NCBI GenBank assembly: GCA_013390605.1
Contig: JACAUB010000001.1
Location: 2,507,186 to 2,552,233 of the forward strand
DNA: 45,048 bases
Reading direction: 5' to 3'
Source: Bacteroidota bacterium
GTDB taxonomy: Bacteria > Bacteroidota > Bacteroidia > Bacteroidales > Cfx3-03
In this document: piece by piece, positions 25,991 through 34,814 of the stretch
Position numbering within the stretch: the first letter of the stretch is position 1
Layout of the letters: each line of letters opens with the position of its first letter
Position numbers and translations under genes: made by a program
The notes under the pieces: generated by a model
Databases searched by the model: none
What the model saw: only the letters and a program-made list of their open reading frames with translations
What the model was told of the DNA's origin: nothing

Positions 25991-27397
25991 ATGAACCGAC
26001 AAAACAATATAGAAAAATATATCAGACTCAGAGAGGAATACCCGCTGTTTTATTTCGAAGACTACACAATTAGCCTTATCGATAACGAGCTGGTCATCCG
26101 GTTTTCTTTTAATCTAAATCATCAATATTATTTCTATCCGGAAACACGAATTCCCATATTGGCAAATATATCTGACCAGTTTTTCCGCAATGGGGGTAAA
26201 GTTGATGATCTAAAAATATTTGCTTTTAATATCGGGATGATTGAGCTGGTTAGTTACTGGAAGACAGCCTGCTCACCAAAGGTAATCATCAAGCCTCATG
26301 TTCTTACTGAAGCGCAGATTAAATGGTGGAAAAAGATATATTTCAATGGATTAGGCGAGTTCTTTTATCTCAATGGCATAGAGAATCCTGATCCCGAATC
26401 ATTCATGGAGATCATAACAGAAGGCACTCCAATAACAACACCAGATTTTCAATTGGACGAATCAGCAGTCCTTGTCCCCATAGGTGGAGGAAAAGATTCT
26501 GTGGTCACCCTTGAATTACTAAGACAAAAAAAGATTGACTGTTTACCACTCATCATGAATCCTCGCGGAGCTACTATCGATTGTATAACAGCAGCAGGAT
26601 TTACACTCGCCTCTATCTTTAGAATTAAACGGTCTATCCATCCACAACTACTTGAGCTTAATGCTAAGGGCTTTCTCAACGGGCATACCCCCTTTTCTGC
26701 CATGCTGGGTTTTAACACCATTCTGGCATCTGTATTGTCAGGCCGACGCAATATAGCGCTATCCAATGAATCGAGCGCAAACGAAGCTACGGTAGAGGGA
26801 AGTACCATAAACCATCAATATTCAAAATCTTTCGAATTCGAACAGGACTTCAGAGCCTATGTTCATCAATTTATCTCGCCCAAGCCTAACTATTTCAGCT
26901 TTCTACGTCCCCTTTCAGAACTCCAGATAGCAGCACTATTCAGTCGCTTCGAAATCTATCACAATGTATTTAGAAGCTGTAATGTAGGAAGTAAAACAGA
27001 TAGCTGGTGCGGAAACTGTCCAAAATGTCTCTTCACATTTACCATTTTGTCACCTTATCTTGGCGAAGAACGTTTAACCCAGATCTTTGATAAAGACCTA
27101 TTTCAGGATACATCCTTAACCCCCTATCTCCGTCAGCTAACAGGAATGGATAAAGTCAAGCCCTTCGAATGCGTAGGTACTGTTGATGAGGTAAACGCCT
27201 CTTTACAACAGACTATTGCGATCAACCCAGCTGACATTTTATCACCTCTTTTGCAATACTACCGTCAATCTCCTTCATACCACCCCATTCACCAAACTCA
27301 GTTTGCCGCGCTGCTTGAAGAATTTATTCCAGAACACAATCTGGAACCTCATTTTGAACAAATCATAAAAACTGCCTTGTCATGGCTTTCGATATAA
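25991..27397 (+). CDS. murL: PP-loop ATPase, probable UDP-MurNAc-L-Ala-L-Glu epimerase (MurL)
   Basis: A 468-residue soluble protein. Residues 165-170 are GGGKDS, the pyrophosphate-binding loop of PP-loop ATPases, and C340-x2-C343-x2-C346 (WCGNCPKC) is a metal-binding knuckle like those of QueC-type enzymes. The gene overlaps a MurD-like ligase by 16 bases. Known case: in Xanthomonas, MurD2 adds L-Glu to UDP-MurNAc-L-Ala and MurL epimerises that residue to D-Glu using ATP, yielding AMP and pyrophosphate. A PP-loop fits that chemistry, and the gene pair fits that arrangement. The name is an inference from context and motif, not from a side-by-side comparison. Otherwise I would call it an orphan PP-loop protein linked to cell-wall synthesis. 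Confidence 0.68.
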   Translation: MNRQNNIEKYIRLREEYPLFYFEDYTISLIDNELVIRFSFNLNHQYYFYPETRIPILANISDQFFRNGGKVDDLKIFAFNIGMIELVSYWKTACSPKVIIKPHVLTEAQIKWWKKIYFNGLGEFFYLNGIENPDPESFMEIITEGTPITTPDFQLDESAVLVPIGGGKDSVVTLELLRQKKIDCLPLIMNPRGATIDCITAAGFTLASIFRIKRSIHPQLLELNAKGFLNGHTPFSAMLGFNTILASVLSGRRNIALSNESSANEATVEGSTINHQYSKSFEFEQDFRAYVHQFISPKPNYFSFLRPLSELQIAALFSRFEIYHNVFRSCNVGSKTDSWCGNCPKCLFTFTILSPYLGEERLTQIFDKDLFQDTSLTPYLRQLTGMDKVKPFECVGTVDEVNASLQQTIAINPADILSPLLQYYRQSPSYHPIHQTQFAALLEEFIPEHNLEPHFEQIIKTALSWLSI

Positions 27398-28755
27398 AAA
27401 GTTTCCTGATTTCTAAAAAATGTATCATTGTGGGTTGCGGTCGTGAAGGTATCTCCACCTATCGTTATATCCGGTCTATTTTACCTGAACTCCCCCTCTG
27501 TATTGCGGATCAGGATCTTCAATTATTAATAAAACATCCCACTTTTACAAAAGATCAACATCTCTCTTTTCAATTAGGCAATACTTATCTAGATCAGCTT
27601 GACAGTTTTGATTTGATCATAAAAACACCGGGCGTCAGTCTGAAAACATTACAGCACCTGCCTGCAAGAGAGAAGATAACATCACAGACAGATCTTTTCC
27701 TGCGGATGTATGGCAAACAGGTAATTGGAATTACCGGAACCAAAGGAAAAAGCACAACCAGTAGTCTCATTCGCCACATTGTTTTAAAGCATACCGATAA
27801 CACCATCCTTGTAGGCAATATTGGCGTCCCTCCATTTGATATGCTCGAACAGATCAATACAGAAACAATCATAGTTTGCGAATTATCATCTCACCAACTG
27901 CAATACATTACGGTAGCACCTCATATCAGTATATTATTGAACCTTTACGAAGAACATCTCGATCATTACAACTCCTATCTTGAGTACCAACTCTCAAAAT
28001 TAAACATCGCATTATGCCAATCATCAACCGATCATTTTATCTATAATCAGGATGACAAGCGTATTGCGGACCTGCTAAAAAGTCATCCTACATTAAGCAT
28101 CAAACATCCTTTTAGCAAGCTGAAACCAACAATAAATGGTGCCTGGCTCGACGAGAAAATAATCCATCTCTCGCTGGAGGTACTGCTTGATTACTATCCG
28201 TTATCTTCACCCCGGAAGCTCCTTGGAGATCATAATCTACTCAATATCATGGCTGCTATCTTAGCATGCAAGCTATCCGGCATCAACGACAAAGCTATTT
28301 TAAACGGGATAGAAGACTTTAAAGGACTGGAGCATCGAATAGAGTTTGTTGGGTGCTATCATGAAATTAATTATTACAACGACTCCATTTCAACGATCCC
28401 CCAGGCTGCCATTGCTGCAGTTGAGACTTTAAAAAATGTAGACACACTTATCTTAGGAGGCTTTGATCGTGGCATCGACTATTCAATATTGATTGAATAT
28501 TTAAAAAGCGCCACCTTACGAAATGTCATCTTCGTTGGTGCCGCAGGTGCCCGAATTCATCAACTTCTTATTGAAGCAGGTATAGATAACAAATTCTTTT
28601 TTAGTACCAATGATTATCGTGAAGTCGTTGCCAAAGCACGCGAAATAACGAAACCAGGTTCTATCTGTTTACTATCGCCTGCTGCTGCTAGTTATGATCA
28701 GTTCAAAAATTTCGAAGAGAGAGGTAATTACTTTAAAGAGTTGGTAAAGGCGTAA
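27382..28755 (+). CDS. murD2: MurD-like ligase, probable UDP-MurNAc-L-Ala L-glutamate ligase (MurD2)
   Basis: A 457-residue Mur ligase of the MurD group, cytoplasmic, ATP-dependent. The ATP loop is GITGTKGKSTTS (residues 116-127); other marks are ELSSHQL, LNLYEEHLDHYNSY, GDHNLLNIMAA, and the C-terminal LLSPAAASYDQFKNFEERG typical of MurD. The metal/ATP segment reads YYNDSISTIPQAA, in place of the NDSKATN of canonical MurD, so the glutamate site may differ. It lies outside any division and cell-wall cluster and is translationally coupled to murL (16-base overlap), as expected for the L-Glu-adding MurD2. A canonical murD should then be sought elsewhere in the genome. Confidence 0.78.
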   Translation: MAFDIKSFLISKKCIIVGCGREGISTYRYIRSILPELPLCIADQDLQLLIKHPTFTKDQHLSFQLGNTYLDQLDSFDLIIKTPGVSLKTLQHLPAREKITSQTDLFLRMYGKQVIGITGTKGKSTTSSLIRHIVLKHTDNTILVGNIGVPPFDMLEQINTETIIVCELSSHQLQYITVAPHISILLNLYEEHLDHYNSYLEYQLSKLNIALCQSSTDHFIYNQDDKRIADLLKSHPTLSIKHPFSKLKPTINGAWLDEKIIHLSLEVLLDYYPLSSPRKLLGDHNLLNIMAAILACKLSGINDKAILNGIEDFKGLEHRIEFVGCYHEINYYNDSISTIPQAAIAAVETLKNVDTLILGGFDRGIDYSILIEYLKSATLRNVIFVGAAGARIHQLLIEAGIDNKFFFSTNDYREVVAKAREITKPGSICLLSPAAASYDQFKNFEERGNYFKELVKA

Positions 28756-28799
28756 AGACACCGTTTTTTTCATCTCCAAAACAATTAAACATCACAATC

Positions 28800-28881
28800 G
28801 TCAATTCGAATGAAGTGAGAAATCCTTTATGGAGAGTATGGTTTTAATATTCAGATTTCTCCTGGACGATCAAAATGACAG
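28800..28881. repeat. REP-like palindromic element
   Basis: GTCAATTCGAATGAAG then TGAGAAATC on the left (28800-28824) faces GATTTCTC ... AAAATGACA on the right (28854-28880), an imperfect long palindrome. It resembles the dispersed Bacteroidota elements of the kind GTCATT-CGAA-GAAG-GAGAAATC. It lies between the convergent murD2 and trmH genes. Confidence 0.55.
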
Positions 28882-28900
28882 ACAATAACTGACATTGAGT

Positions 28901-29611
28901 TTACTTCTCTTCAGTCGCATACAAATCATTAAGGAAATGTTTTTCATGCAGGTCAGGCGTCTTCACTGATTTTCTACACCAGTTTAACTTCAAGTCTACA
29001 AGCTCTTCTGCAGAAAGCCTGAAATCAATTTGTTGAGATCTAAGATTCTCGCTCACACTAAAAAGACTTAGTGCCGCCGATACAGAAATGTTATAACTTT
29101 CAGTAAACCCATACATTGGTATCCTGACATATCCATCGGCCAGTTTTAAGGCCGTTTCACTAAGGCCTTCCAGTTCAGTCCCAAATAACAGTGCAACTTT
29201 ATGATCTAATGGAAGATCATTAATCATACAATCATCAGTATGAGGAGTAGTAGCATATATTTTATACCCTTTATTTTTCAGATCGTTGATGCAAGCAGTA
29301 GTATTATCAAATTCAGGTTCATTATATCGGTAAATATCAATCCATTTCGTTGATCCTAAAGCCACATCAGGACTAATCTGATACTCATAACGGTTTTCAA
29401 TAAAATAAATATCCTGAATACCGAAGCATTCGCATGAGCGTAAAACAGCACTCGCATTATGCGCCTGGTAAACATCTTCGAGCACCACAGTTACATGCCG
29501 GGTTCTATTTTTTGCAATCCTTTCAAATTTTTCAAGTTTAGCAGTTGTGATAAAACTTTGAAAATAGGTTAAAAGAGCGCTTTTATAGTCCAAAGATGAT
29601 AGGTCCTTCAT
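28901..29611 (-). CDS. trmH: TrmH-type (SpoU) RNA 2'-O-methyltransferase
   Basis: A SAM-dependent ribose methyltransferase of 236 residues with the SPOUT knot. The three SpoU motifs are visible: NRTRHVTVVLEDVYQAHNASAVLRSC (motif 1, with the catalytic Arg), VALLFGTELEGLS (motif 2) and VRIPMYGFTESYNISVSAALSLF (motif 3). The VVLEDVYQAHNASA stretch is that of tRNA Gm18 methyltransferase TrmH more than that of 23S rRNA RlmB, so G18 of tRNA is the likely target. It is a single gene, convergent with murD2. Confidence 0.9.
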   Translation of the reverse strand: MKDLSSLDYKSALLTYFQSFITTAKLEKFERIAKNRTRHVTVVLEDVYQAHNASAVLRSCECFGIQDIYFIENRYEYQISPDVALGSTKWIDIYRYNEPEFDNTTACINDLKNKGYKIYATTPHTDDCMINDLPLDHKVALLFGTELEGLSETALKLADGYVRIPMYGFTESYNISVSAALSLFSVSENLRSQQIDFRLSAEELVDLKLNWCRKSVKTPDLHEKHFLNDLYATEEK

Positions 29612-29759
29612 AATTCCATCCGATTAATTAAGCTGCAAAAGTAAATAAAACAGCATCTTTTTAACTTAAAATTAATAGTCGAATCTACTTTATTAACCTT
29701 TTGTTGATAAAAGAAGGGGATTTTTCGTAAGAATGATTTTTAGATTAACAGAAAAAAAT

Positions 29760-29767
29760 TACTTTTG
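29760..29767 (+). promoter_or_regulatory. -7 box of the TPR gene
   Basis: TACTTTTG, a perfect TAnnTTTG element, ends 22 bases before the start codon at 29790. No clear -33 TTG at the expected distance. Confidence 0.5.
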
Positions 29768-29789
29768 CATTCTAAAATAACCAAGAAGC

Positions 29790-30479
29790 ATGGTACAGAA
29801 GACCGATAAAACCGAAGAAAAATTACACGTTGTTGAAGAAACCCTCAGTAAAACAGAGCATTTCATCGAAAACAATCAGAAGCTACTTATCAATATAGGT
29901 ATTGCAATAGTAGCTATTGTTTTGGGTTTTTACGCGTTGCGTAACTATTATATCATTCCACGTGAGGAAGATGCAACAGCCCAGATGTTCATGGCACAAA
30001 AATATTTTGATCAGGATTCTATAAAGAAAGCGTTGAATGGAGATGGTAACTATCCTGGATTCGTTCAGATCATTGACGATTACAAATGGACTAAGGCTGC
30101 CAATTTATCACATTACTACGCTGGTATTTGCTATCTGAAGCAAGGTAAATTTCAGGATGCAATTGATCAGTTAAAGAGTTTCTCCGGAAAAGACGAATTA
30201 GTGGCTCCAATGGCTAAAGGTGCTATCGGTGATGCTTATATGGAACTTGGTCAAACAGATAAAGCAGTAAGTGAATATGAAGCAGCAGCCAATCTGCGTG
30301 ATAATAAGTTCACAACAACTGTTTTCTTACAGAAAGCTGCTTTTGCTTACGAAGAACTAAAAAACTACGATAAGGCATTAGAACTGTACAATCAGATCAA
30401 AACCAAATACCCTAATAGTATGGAAGCTTCTGAAGTAGATAAGTACATTGCTAAAATCAAAACTTTACAGAATAAGTAA
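29790..30479 (+). CDS. Membrane-anchored tetratricopeptide repeat protein
   Basis: A 229-residue protein with a cytoplasmic N-terminus of about 33 residues, one membrane segment (LLINIGIAIVAIVLGFYAL, about residues 32-50) and a C-terminal domain with three TPR units: HYYAGICYLKQGKFQDAIDQ, AKGAIGDAYMELGQTDKAVSEYE and LQKAAFAYEELKNYDKALELY. The layout resembles YfgM, an inner-membrane protein linked to envelope protein handling; such an ancillary role is likely, but the partner is unknown. It is a single-gene unit with its own terminator. Confidence 0.85.
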   Translation: MVQKTDKTEEKLHVVEETLSKTEHFIENNQKLLINIGIAIVAIVLGFYALRNYYIIPREEDATAQMFMAQKYFDQDSIKKALNGDGNYPGFVQIIDDYKWTKAANLSHYYAGICYLKQGKFQDAIDQLKSFSGKDELVAPMAKGAIGDAYMELGQTDKAVSEYEAAANLRDNKFTTTVFLQKAAFAYEELKNYDKALELYNQIKTKYPNSMEASEVDKYIAKIKTLQNK

Positions 30480-30505
30480 ATAACGAACTTATCCACATAA
30501 ATTAA

Positions 30506-30537
30506 AATACCTGTCCTACCCGGTCAGGTATTTTTTT
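30506..30537 (+). terminator. Intrinsic terminator of the TPR gene
   Basis: AATACCTG (30506-30513) pairs with CAGGTATT (30525-30532) with an inner CC/GG pair, followed by seven T. It lies 26 bases past the stop codon. Confidence 0.88.
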
Positions 30538-30598
30538 GTTTATTTTTTTCACACTTCATGCAATTACTAACGCACTTCGTTTCATCTTTGCATAAGCA

Positions 30599-31597
30599 AT
30601 GAACATACAAATGGAAAAAAAAGATTTTCGAATCGTCTTCATGGGTACGCCTGAGTTTGCCGTTGCCTCATTAGAAGTACTTGTAAACGAGGGATACACC
30701 ATTGCCGGTGTAATAACAGCACCCGATAAACCTGCCGGACGTGGAAAAAAATTACAGTCAAGTGCCGTAAAGCTCTATGCTGAATCGAAAGGGCTGCCCA
30801 TTCTACAGCCCGAAAAGCTGAAGGCCGAAAGTTTTATCGAAGCTTTAACTGCCCTTAAAGCAGATCTTCAGGTAGTAGTAGCTTTTCGTATGCTTCCTGA
30901 AGTTGTTTGGGACATGCCTCCCAAAGGAACCATCAACCTACATGCCTCACTTCTACCGCAATACCGTGGAGCAGCACCGATCAACAGAGCGATCATGAAT
31001 GGTGAAACAGTTACAGGGGTGTCAACCTTTTTCCTGACCCACGAAATAGATACCGGATCCATCATCAATCGTGTTGAACTACCAATCGGTGATAATGAAA
31101 CAGCAGGAGAGCTTCACGATCGCATGATGCTTGCAGGAGCCAATTTATTAGCCACAACGATCGAACAGATCATGACCGATAACTATATCACTATCCCGCA
31201 AGATAACGCCTCAGCACCCCTCCAAACACTAAAATCAGCCCCAAAGATTTTTAAAGAGGACTGCATTATCGAATGGAACCATGAAGGTAATTCTGTTTTT
31301 AATCAAATCAGAGGACTAAGTCCCTATCCGGGAGCTTTTACCTATATCCATTCAGAGAATACGGATCCCTATCAACTAAAAATATTCAATAGTCATTTTG
31401 AACCATATGAAGATTCCAATTATACCTATGAACCAGGTAGTATTGTAATAGAAGGACGTAACAGAATGAAGATCGCATCAAAAGATGGCTGGATTATAGC
31501 GACAGAAGTGCAACAATCAGGCAGAAAGAGAATGTCTGTAGCTGATTATTTAAGAGGTCTGCACGATTTCAATGGTCTGATTGCAAAAAATCAATAA
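30599..31597 (+). CDS. fmt: Methionyl-tRNA formyltransferase
   Basis: Formylates initiator Met-tRNA with 10-formyltetrahydrofolate. It has 332 residues, slightly longer than the E. coli enzyme. Marks: RIVFMGTPEFAVASLE, TAPDKPAGRGKKL (tRNA-binding loop), and the catalytic region INLHASLLPQYRGAAPINRAI followed by THEIDTGSI. The C-terminal OB-fold begins near NQIRGLSPYPGA. The first ATG (30599) is used; a second at 30611 would shorten it by four residues and cannot be excluded. It stands alone, between the TPR gene and the HU gene. Confidence 0.96.
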   Translation: MNIQMEKKDFRIVFMGTPEFAVASLEVLVNEGYTIAGVITAPDKPAGRGKKLQSSAVKLYAESKGLPILQPEKLKAESFIEALTALKADLQVVVAFRMLPEVVWDMPPKGTINLHASLLPQYRGAAPINRAIMNGETVTGVSTFFLTHEIDTGSIINRVELPIGDNETAGELHDRMMLAGANLLATTIEQIMTDNYITIPQDNASAPLQTLKSAPKIFKEDCIIEWNHEGNSVFNQIRGLSPYPGAFTYIHSENTDPYQLKIFNSHFEPYEDSNYTYEPGSIVIEGRNRMKIASKDGWIIATEVQQSGRKRMSVADYLRGLHDFNGLIAKNQ

Positions 31598-31699
31598 AAA
31601 ATCATACACCTGAATAACTGAAGTACAGCTATTTACATCAACAGTTATTAACAAAAAAGCCAACTTATCAACATTTTCAAGGGTTTCAGCTTAAAAAGC

Positions 31700-31729
31700 T
31701 TGCTTTTGCCTCCAAAAATATTATATTTG
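31700..31729 (+). promoter_or_regulatory. Promoter of the HU gene
   Basis: TTG (31700-31702), 19 bases, then TATATTTG (31722-31729): a textbook Bacteroidota promoter. It gives a 5' untranslated region of roughly 35 bases. Confidence 0.82.
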
Positions 31730-31771
31730 CGTAGCTTATAAAAAAAGTTTAATCTTTAAAAAACCACACAA

Positions 31772-32044
31772 ATGAACAAAGCAGAATTAATCGACGCCAT
31801 GGCAGCTGAATCAGGAATGACCAAAGCTGATACCAAAAAAGCGCTGGATTCCTTTATGACTTCTACTGCTCATGCATTGAAGGCAGGCGAAAAAGTTGCA
31901 TTGGTAGGTTTCGGAACATTCTCGGTTTCTGATCGTGCTGAACGTAAAGGTAGGAATCCTCAAACTGGCACTGAAATAAAAATCGAAGCCAAGAAAGTTG
32001 TTAAATTCAAAGCCGGAAACGAACTGTCAACATCAGTTAAATAA
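31772..32044 (+). CDS. DNA-binding protein HU
   Basis: A 90-residue histone-like protein that bends and compacts DNA, as a homo- or heterodimer. Full-length match to the HU/IHF fold: N-terminal helices MNKAELIDAMAAESGMTKAD, the GFGTFSVSDRAERKGRNPQTG beta-arm with the conserved Pro at its tip, and the C-terminal KIEAKKVVKFKAGNEL. The HU label is preferred over IHF because of length and the RNPQTG arm. It has a strong promoter and terminator of its own, fitting high expression. Confidence 0.95.
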   Translation: MNKAELIDAMAAESGMTKADTKKALDSFMTSTAHALKAGEKVALVGFGTFSVSDRAERKGRNPQTGTEIKIEAKKVVKFKAGNELSTSVK

Positions 32045-32063
32045 TTACGGCCTTCTTCTTTTA

Positions 32064-32106
32064 AAAGCCCTCTGCTTAGTAGCCCTCCTGCTAATCAGAG
32101 GGCTTT
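32064..32106 (+). terminator. Terminator of the HU gene
   Basis: AAAGCCCTCTG (32064-32074) pairs with CAGAGGGCTTT (32096-32106); the loop itself can pair partly. It sits 20 bases past the HU stop codon and 38 bases beyond the convergent mpg stop codon, so may serve both. Confidence 0.82.
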
Positions 32107-32144
32107 ATAATTTCCTATGAGATTAATGTCCAATCATTAGTAAA

Positions 32145-32768
32145 TTACTTTATTTTTTTCAGAAAGAATCGATATGGCAAAAAAGCATCCTCTCCGGCAT
32201 AATCAACACCAATACGCGGTGTAATAAAAATCTGCTCTTCAGGAATAATTAGTCCACTCTCTTCAAGCCATATCTTCACTTCTTGACTTTCAGACACATA
32301 GTCAAGAACCACCCCACTATGTGAATAATGAATACCCAATGCTTTTGCAACCTTTCCGGGACCAATACAAAAATCAGCACCAGCTTTTTTCACCCCTCTC
32401 CGCTCCTTCATTACTTCAATGCCAACAGTCGGTTCAATACCTCTTATCAATATGGCATGCGGTATACCTGCCTCATTTGTCACTATATTAAACAACGAAT
32501 GAATTCCGTAACATAGATAAACATAAGCCACACCACCCTCTTTATACATCGTGGCTGTCCGATTTGTACACCTCCCACCATAGGCATGCGAAGCTTTATC
32601 AGTCTCTCCTGCATAAGCCTCCGTTTCTGTTATGATACCACCAGTAACTACACCATCAATCTCTGTAAACAGATATTTACCGATCAGATCATGAGCTAAA
32701 GCAACAACATCTTTACGTTTATAAAAAGATGGAGAAACCACACTTCCTACTACTCTTTTTGCTTCCAT
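32145..32768 (-). CDS. mpg: DNA-3-methyladenine glycosylase (MPG/AAG type)
   Basis: Base-excision repair enzyme that removes alkylated purines. The 207 residues are the usual size. Marks: LAHDLIGKYLF, the catalytic glutamate in GIITETEAYAGETDKASHAYGG, the intercalating YVYLCYGIHSLFNIVTN stretch, and CIGPGKVAKALGI. Its start overlaps the end of recQ by 19 bases, so the two are translationally coupled and form a DNA-repair pair. Confidence 0.94.
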   Translation of the reverse strand: MEAKRVVGSVVSPSFYKRKDVVALAHDLIGKYLFTEIDGVVTGGIITETEAYAGETDKASHAYGGRCTNRTATMYKEGGVAYVYLCYGIHSLFNIVTNEAGIPHAILIRGIEPTVGIEVMKERRGVKKAGADFCIGPGKVAKALGIHYSHSGVVLDYVSESQEVKIWLEESGLIIPEEQIFITPRIGVDYAGEDAFLPYRFFLKKIK

Positions 32769-34666
32769 CTAAAATTATAATTATCATCCCGTTCAACCCA
32801 TCCGTTATCTATCAACCAATCCATCATCTGAAGAACCGCATCCTCATTCTTTATACCGACTGCAATACCCAGATCGTTCAGCGAACACCAATCCTTCTCT
32901 AACTTCGACTTTATGATATTAATAACCGCTTCAGCATCATTATTGTCCATATCAAGCTTGTTCAGGCTGATACACGAGTCACATTTTCCGCAACGTTTAC
33001 TCTTCTCTTCCCCAAAGTAGGAAAGTAGCTGCTGACTTCTACAAATGAAGTTAGATGTTGCGTAACCTGACATGGCTTCCAAACGCTTTAACGCTCTGTT
33101 TTTCAATGCACGCAAGCTATCAGGAGAGAAGACAAGATCTCTTGTATTGATACGTTCAACCGTAAATATAATCTGAGGTTTTATTTTACGAGGTTCATAA
33201 TGAATGAGATTGATCGAATTCATATAACGCAGAAACTGCGTAACCTTTTCTACCGGAACATTAATCCGTCTCGAAATATCATCCTCGCTGATGGCAAGAT
33301 ATTCACTAAAAATGCCGCCACCATATGTTCTCAACAAATGCTTGATAAAGGGATCATAAGCTTTATTTTCCACCTGAAACCGATACAATGTCTCCTTATC
33401 AACTGCAATATGCAAACGCGACTGACTTTCAGAATCTTCATTGTAAATGATATAACCTTCGCGCTCCATAAACTTTAGACAACTAAATACCGTCACCGCT
33501 TTCATTGCATACTGTTTACTAAAGTCCGCTATATCAAAGTCGTATCCTGAGTCTTTTCCACTGCCTACAGGTAATTGTAAATAATTGCCCAATGCCTGAT
33601 ATACTGACCGGATCGTTTCCAGTTCCGGATAAGACTGTTCAAAGTTTTGTTGTAGATTAAGTAAATCAGATTCATCATACAGTAGCACAGCCCAGGCCGA
33701 TTTCTCATCGCGTCCGGCTCTGCCAGCCTCCTGAAAATAAGCTTCTATACTATCAGGCATCGTTACATGAACCACAAAACGTACATCCGGTTTATCAATA
33801 CCCATCCCGAATGCATTTGTCGCAACCATCACCCTACATTTATTCTGCATCCAGGCATCCTGTTTTTTTTCACGAACCAATGGTTCTAATCCGGCATGAT
33901 AGTAGTCGGCAGATATTCCATTTTGACTTAAGAACTGAGCTATTTCGCGCGATCTGTTTCGGCTTCTCACATAAACAATACCGCTTCCCTTAACATTTGA
34001 GGCAATTCTAAAAAGTCGTCCCAGCTTATTTTCCTCTTTAAACACCATATAGGCTAAGTTCTTCCGTAAAAAACCATCCCTGATCACATTCGGAGCTTTG
34101 AAGAGTAGCCTTTTTTGAATATCCTCAACCACTGTAGACGTAGCCGTAGCCGTCAAAGCAATAAGTGGTGTTTCAGGAATCAAGGCTCTTATTTCAGCAA
34201 CAATCAGATAAGGAGGACGAAAATCGTAGCCCCATTGCGAAATACAATGCGCCTCATCCACCGCTAATAAGCATATCTTCATACGCTGCAACCGAAACCG
34301 AAACACATCGGTAGCCAGACGTTCAGGCGATACATATAGAAATTTAAGATAACCTGATATGGCATTATCGAGGGCAACATCAATCTGGAAGCGCGACATT
34401 CCCGAATAGATAGCGGCAGCCCGAATGCCTTTTTTCTTTAACGCTTCGGTTTGATCCTTCATCAACGCAATCAAAGGTGTAACCACCAAACACAATCCAT
34501 CCAGCATCAATGCCGGAATCTGAAAGCAGAGCGACTTGCCTCCACCCGTAGGAAGTAAGGCAAGGGTATCTTTTCCGGCCAGTACAGACTGGATGATCTC
34601 TTCCTGTTTCGGCCTGAAAGTCTGGTAATTCCAGTATTGTTTTAGTATGCTTAGCGGATCGCCCAT
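32750..34666 (-). CDS. recQ: RecQ-family ATP-dependent DNA helicase
   Basis: A 3'-5' DNA helicase of 638 residues. Helicase motifs: FRPKQEEIIQSVL (motif 0), TGGGKSLCFQIPAL (Walker A, residues 40-53), DEAHCISQWGYDFRPPY (137-153), ALTATAT, and EAGRAGRDEKSAW (motif VI). The RecQ zinc-binding cysteines follow in ICRSQQ...RCGKCDSC. The end looks like a short winged helix; I see no HRDC domain, so this is the shorter type of RecQ that Bacteroidota often carry beside a longer one. It is first in a two-gene unit with mpg. Confidence 0.94.
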   Translation of the reverse strand: MGDPLSILKQYWNYQTFRPKQEEIIQSVLAGKDTLALLPTGGGKSLCFQIPALMLDGLCLVVTPLIALMKDQTEALKKKGIRAAAIYSGMSRFQIDVALDNAISGYLKFLYVSPERLATDVFRFRLQRMKICLLAVDEAHCISQWGYDFRPPYLIVAEIRALIPETPLIALTATATSTVVEDIQKRLLFKAPNVIRDGFLRKNLAYMVFKEENKLGRLFRIASNVKGSGIVYVRSRNRSREIAQFLSQNGISADYYHAGLEPLVREKKQDAWMQNKCRVMVATNAFGMGIDKPDVRFVVHVTMPDSIEAYFQEAGRAGRDEKSAWAVLLYDESDLLNLQQNFEQSYPELETIRSVYQALGNYLQLPVGSGKDSGYDFDIADFSKQYAMKAVTVFSCLKFMEREGYIIYNEDSESQSRLHIAVDKETLYRFQVENKAYDPFIKHLLRTYGGGIFSEYLAISEDDISRRINVPVEKVTQFLRYMNSINLIHYEPRKIKPQIIFTVERINTRDLVFSPDSLRALKNRALKRLEAMSGYATSNFICRSQQLLSYFGEEKSKRCGKCDSCISLNKLDMDNNDAEAVINIIKSKLEKDWCSLNDLGIAVGIKNEDAVLQMMDWLIDNGWVERDDNYNFRWKQKE

Positions 34667-34814
34667 TCAATAATTGTTAGCTGATGCGAAGTTAATAAAC
34701 TATCCGATAACCACCTATAAACCAATCATCCAATCATAAATTTTGTTAAACCCCCTTATTTCAGGTCTGCGAAACTGAAGAATGTTTAATTTTACCTTCT
34801 AAACGCACCACTTC

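Noticed and set aside
26449..26808. 119-codon minus-strand frame
   Set aside because: Antisense shadow of murL.
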